From positions 1-16,147 of the forward strand of contig JAEZPX010000192.1 of the NCBI GenBank assembly GCA_023413275.1: DNA of 16,147 nt. Reading direction: 5' to 3'. Source of the stretch: Bacillota bacterium (GTDB taxonomy: Bacteria; Bacillota; Clostridia; Lachnospirales; Anaerotignaceae). Numbering within the stretch: the first letter of the stretch is position 1; each line of letters starts with the position of its first letter. The position numbers and the translations under genes are program-made. The notes beneath the pieces were generated by a model. The model worked only from the letters and a program-made list of their open reading frames with translations, did not search any database and had not been told where the DNA came from. Of this stretch, positions 15,187-16,147 are shown one piece after another.

Positions 15187-16071
15187 CTACATTCCCATAT
15201 CTCTTTTCTTCACTGGTATCCATATTTCACTTCTATACTGGGGGTTTGCTGTATCAGAACTTTCATTCCACAAAATTTCAGGACCTTTCGCCGCCTCATA
15301 TCCCGAGGATGGAAACCATTCAGAATATATCCTACCCCAAACATTTTGAAGGGTCTCTGGAAACGGTCCAATGGATTCAAATACTGCCCAAGTACCAGCA
15401 TCAATTTCTAATACATCAAACTTGGTAATTTCATTTTTCGATGTTGCTACACCAATGTAGTGATCCAACTCTCCTGTTTCTTCCATTCTTTCTTCCGAGA
15501 AATTAGTTGATGCGCTAATAATACCTAATGGTTCTACATCTGATATTGATTTTAATTGTTTCACAGCATCTGGAGTCAAGAATTCACTCATTTTTGCTAT
15601 TTCCCGATTCACACCTTCAAAAACAATTGGAACTCTCTTTTTAAATCCTACCAAATTAAATTTTTCTTTCTCAACAATGCGGTAATTCATTTCGCTGCCT
15701 CCTTTGATTGATAGTTGAAAGGTCATTTTTGGATACGCTTTTAGTTGAATATTCTCATTTCTTGCTTCTGAAGGGAGAATACCATGGATAGAATGAAAGG
15801 CGCGGGTAAAAGAATCAGCGGAGCCATAACCGTACTTTACTGCAACATCAATAATTCGCAAGTTTCTATCTTTCAAATCAAGGGCAGCAAATGTTAATCT
15901 TCTTCTTCGGATATATTCTGACAAGCTGATTCCCGATAAAAAAGAAAACATACGCTTAAAATGATATTCCGAACAGTAAGCAATTCTTGAAATCTCACTG
16001 TAATCAATTTCCTCAGTCAAGTGTTCTTCAATATATGTCATTGCATAATTCATATAAATTACAGAATCCAT
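15187..16071 (-). CDS. AraC-family regulator with GyrI-like effector domain
   Basis: A 294-residue regulator. An N-terminal AraC double helix-turn-helix (about 8-106) includes EEIDYSEISRIAYCSEYHFKRMF and the signature DVAVKYGYGSADSFTRAFHSIHGILPSEAR. A GyrI-like ligand-binding domain (about 127-290) follows, with MNYRIVEKEKFNLVGFK, YIGVATSK, AGTWAVFESIGPFP and a C-terminal SEIWIPVKK. This domain order (DNA binding first, then GyrI) is that of Rob/SoxS-like and BmrR-related drug-responsive activators. The start follows AAGGAGG by 7 bases. Targets are not evident; the small gene at 14540 lies downstream but beyond the terminator. The ligand is unknown. Confidence 0.95.
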   Translation of the reverse strand: MDSVIYMNYAMTYIEEHLTEEIDYSEISRIAYCSEYHFKRMFSFLSGISLSEYIRRRRLTFAALDLKDRNLRIIDVAVKYGYGSADSFTRAFHSIHGILPSEARNENIQLKAYPKMTFQLSIKGGSEMNYRIVEKEKFNLVGFKKRVPIVFEGVNREIAKMSEFLTPDAVKQLKSISDVEPLGIISASTNFSEERMEETGELDHYIGVATSKNEITKFDVLEIDAGTWAVFESIGPFPETLQNVWGRIYSEWFPSSGYEAAKGPEILWNESSDTANPQYRSEIWIPVKKRDMGM

Positions 16072-16147
16072 TCAATAACCTCCTTTCTTTATCAATCGTA
16101 TCAAAGGATATAGCCGGCCATCCGACAATCTGTGCACAATATCATCG

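Noticed and set aside
15163..15428. Two overlapping plus-strand ORFs of 82 and 87 codons
   Set aside because: They lie antisense to the GyrI-like domain of the AraC regulator and have no supporting motifs.

Overview
The window looks like a piece of a low-GC Gram-positive chromosome, most likely a clostridial (Lachnospiraceae-type) Firmicute. The grounds are the AT-rich codon use, strong AGGAGG-type ribosome binding sites, tight operons with ATGA stop/start overlaps, a BceRS-like regulatory pair, a LemA/DUF2207 pair and a MarR-controlled heterodimeric ABC exporter. The genus cannot be settled from sequence reading alone. No rRNA, tRNA, CRISPR array or intact mobile element was seen.

Layout, left to right. 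(1) 1-907, minus strand: an OmpR-type response regulator followed by the truncated start of a short, two-helix histidine kinase (BceRS-like, cell-envelope/antimicrobial-peptide sensing). (2) 1081-3524, minus: lemA and a DUF2207 protein as a coupled two-gene operon, with a folded leader upstream and a hairpin terminator downstream. (3) 3816-4233, plus: a decayed HAD-type phosphatase whose frame breaks at a run of eight T. (4) 4245-8345, minus: the operon marR, ABC exporter subunit A, ABC exporter subunit B, with a clear promoter carrying two palindromic operator-like sites and a terminator that begins inside the last codons. (5) 8648-11770, minus: response regulator (TTG start), histidine kinase, then a secreted PepSY-like protein as the probable target gene. 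(6) 12100-13568, plus: two uncharacterised genes, one helical and one strand-rich, separated by a hairpin. (7) 13805-16071, minus: an iron-sulfur flavoprotein-like FMN reductase, a small protein made of one motif duplicated in tandem, and an AraC/GyrI-type regulator with a strong terminator.

How the parts work together: most of the window is sensing and export at the cell envelope. There are two two-component systems, a MarR-gated drug or peptide exporter, and an AraC regulator with a ligand-binding domain of the kind used for drug-like compounds. The two ABC half-transporters carry a textbook asymmetric pair of ATP sites. No wholly new multi-gene system is evident. The less explained items are the duplicated-motif protein, the two uncharacterised plus-strand genes, the folded leader of lemA, and the repeated AACTT motif shared by the second two-component operon and its likely target.
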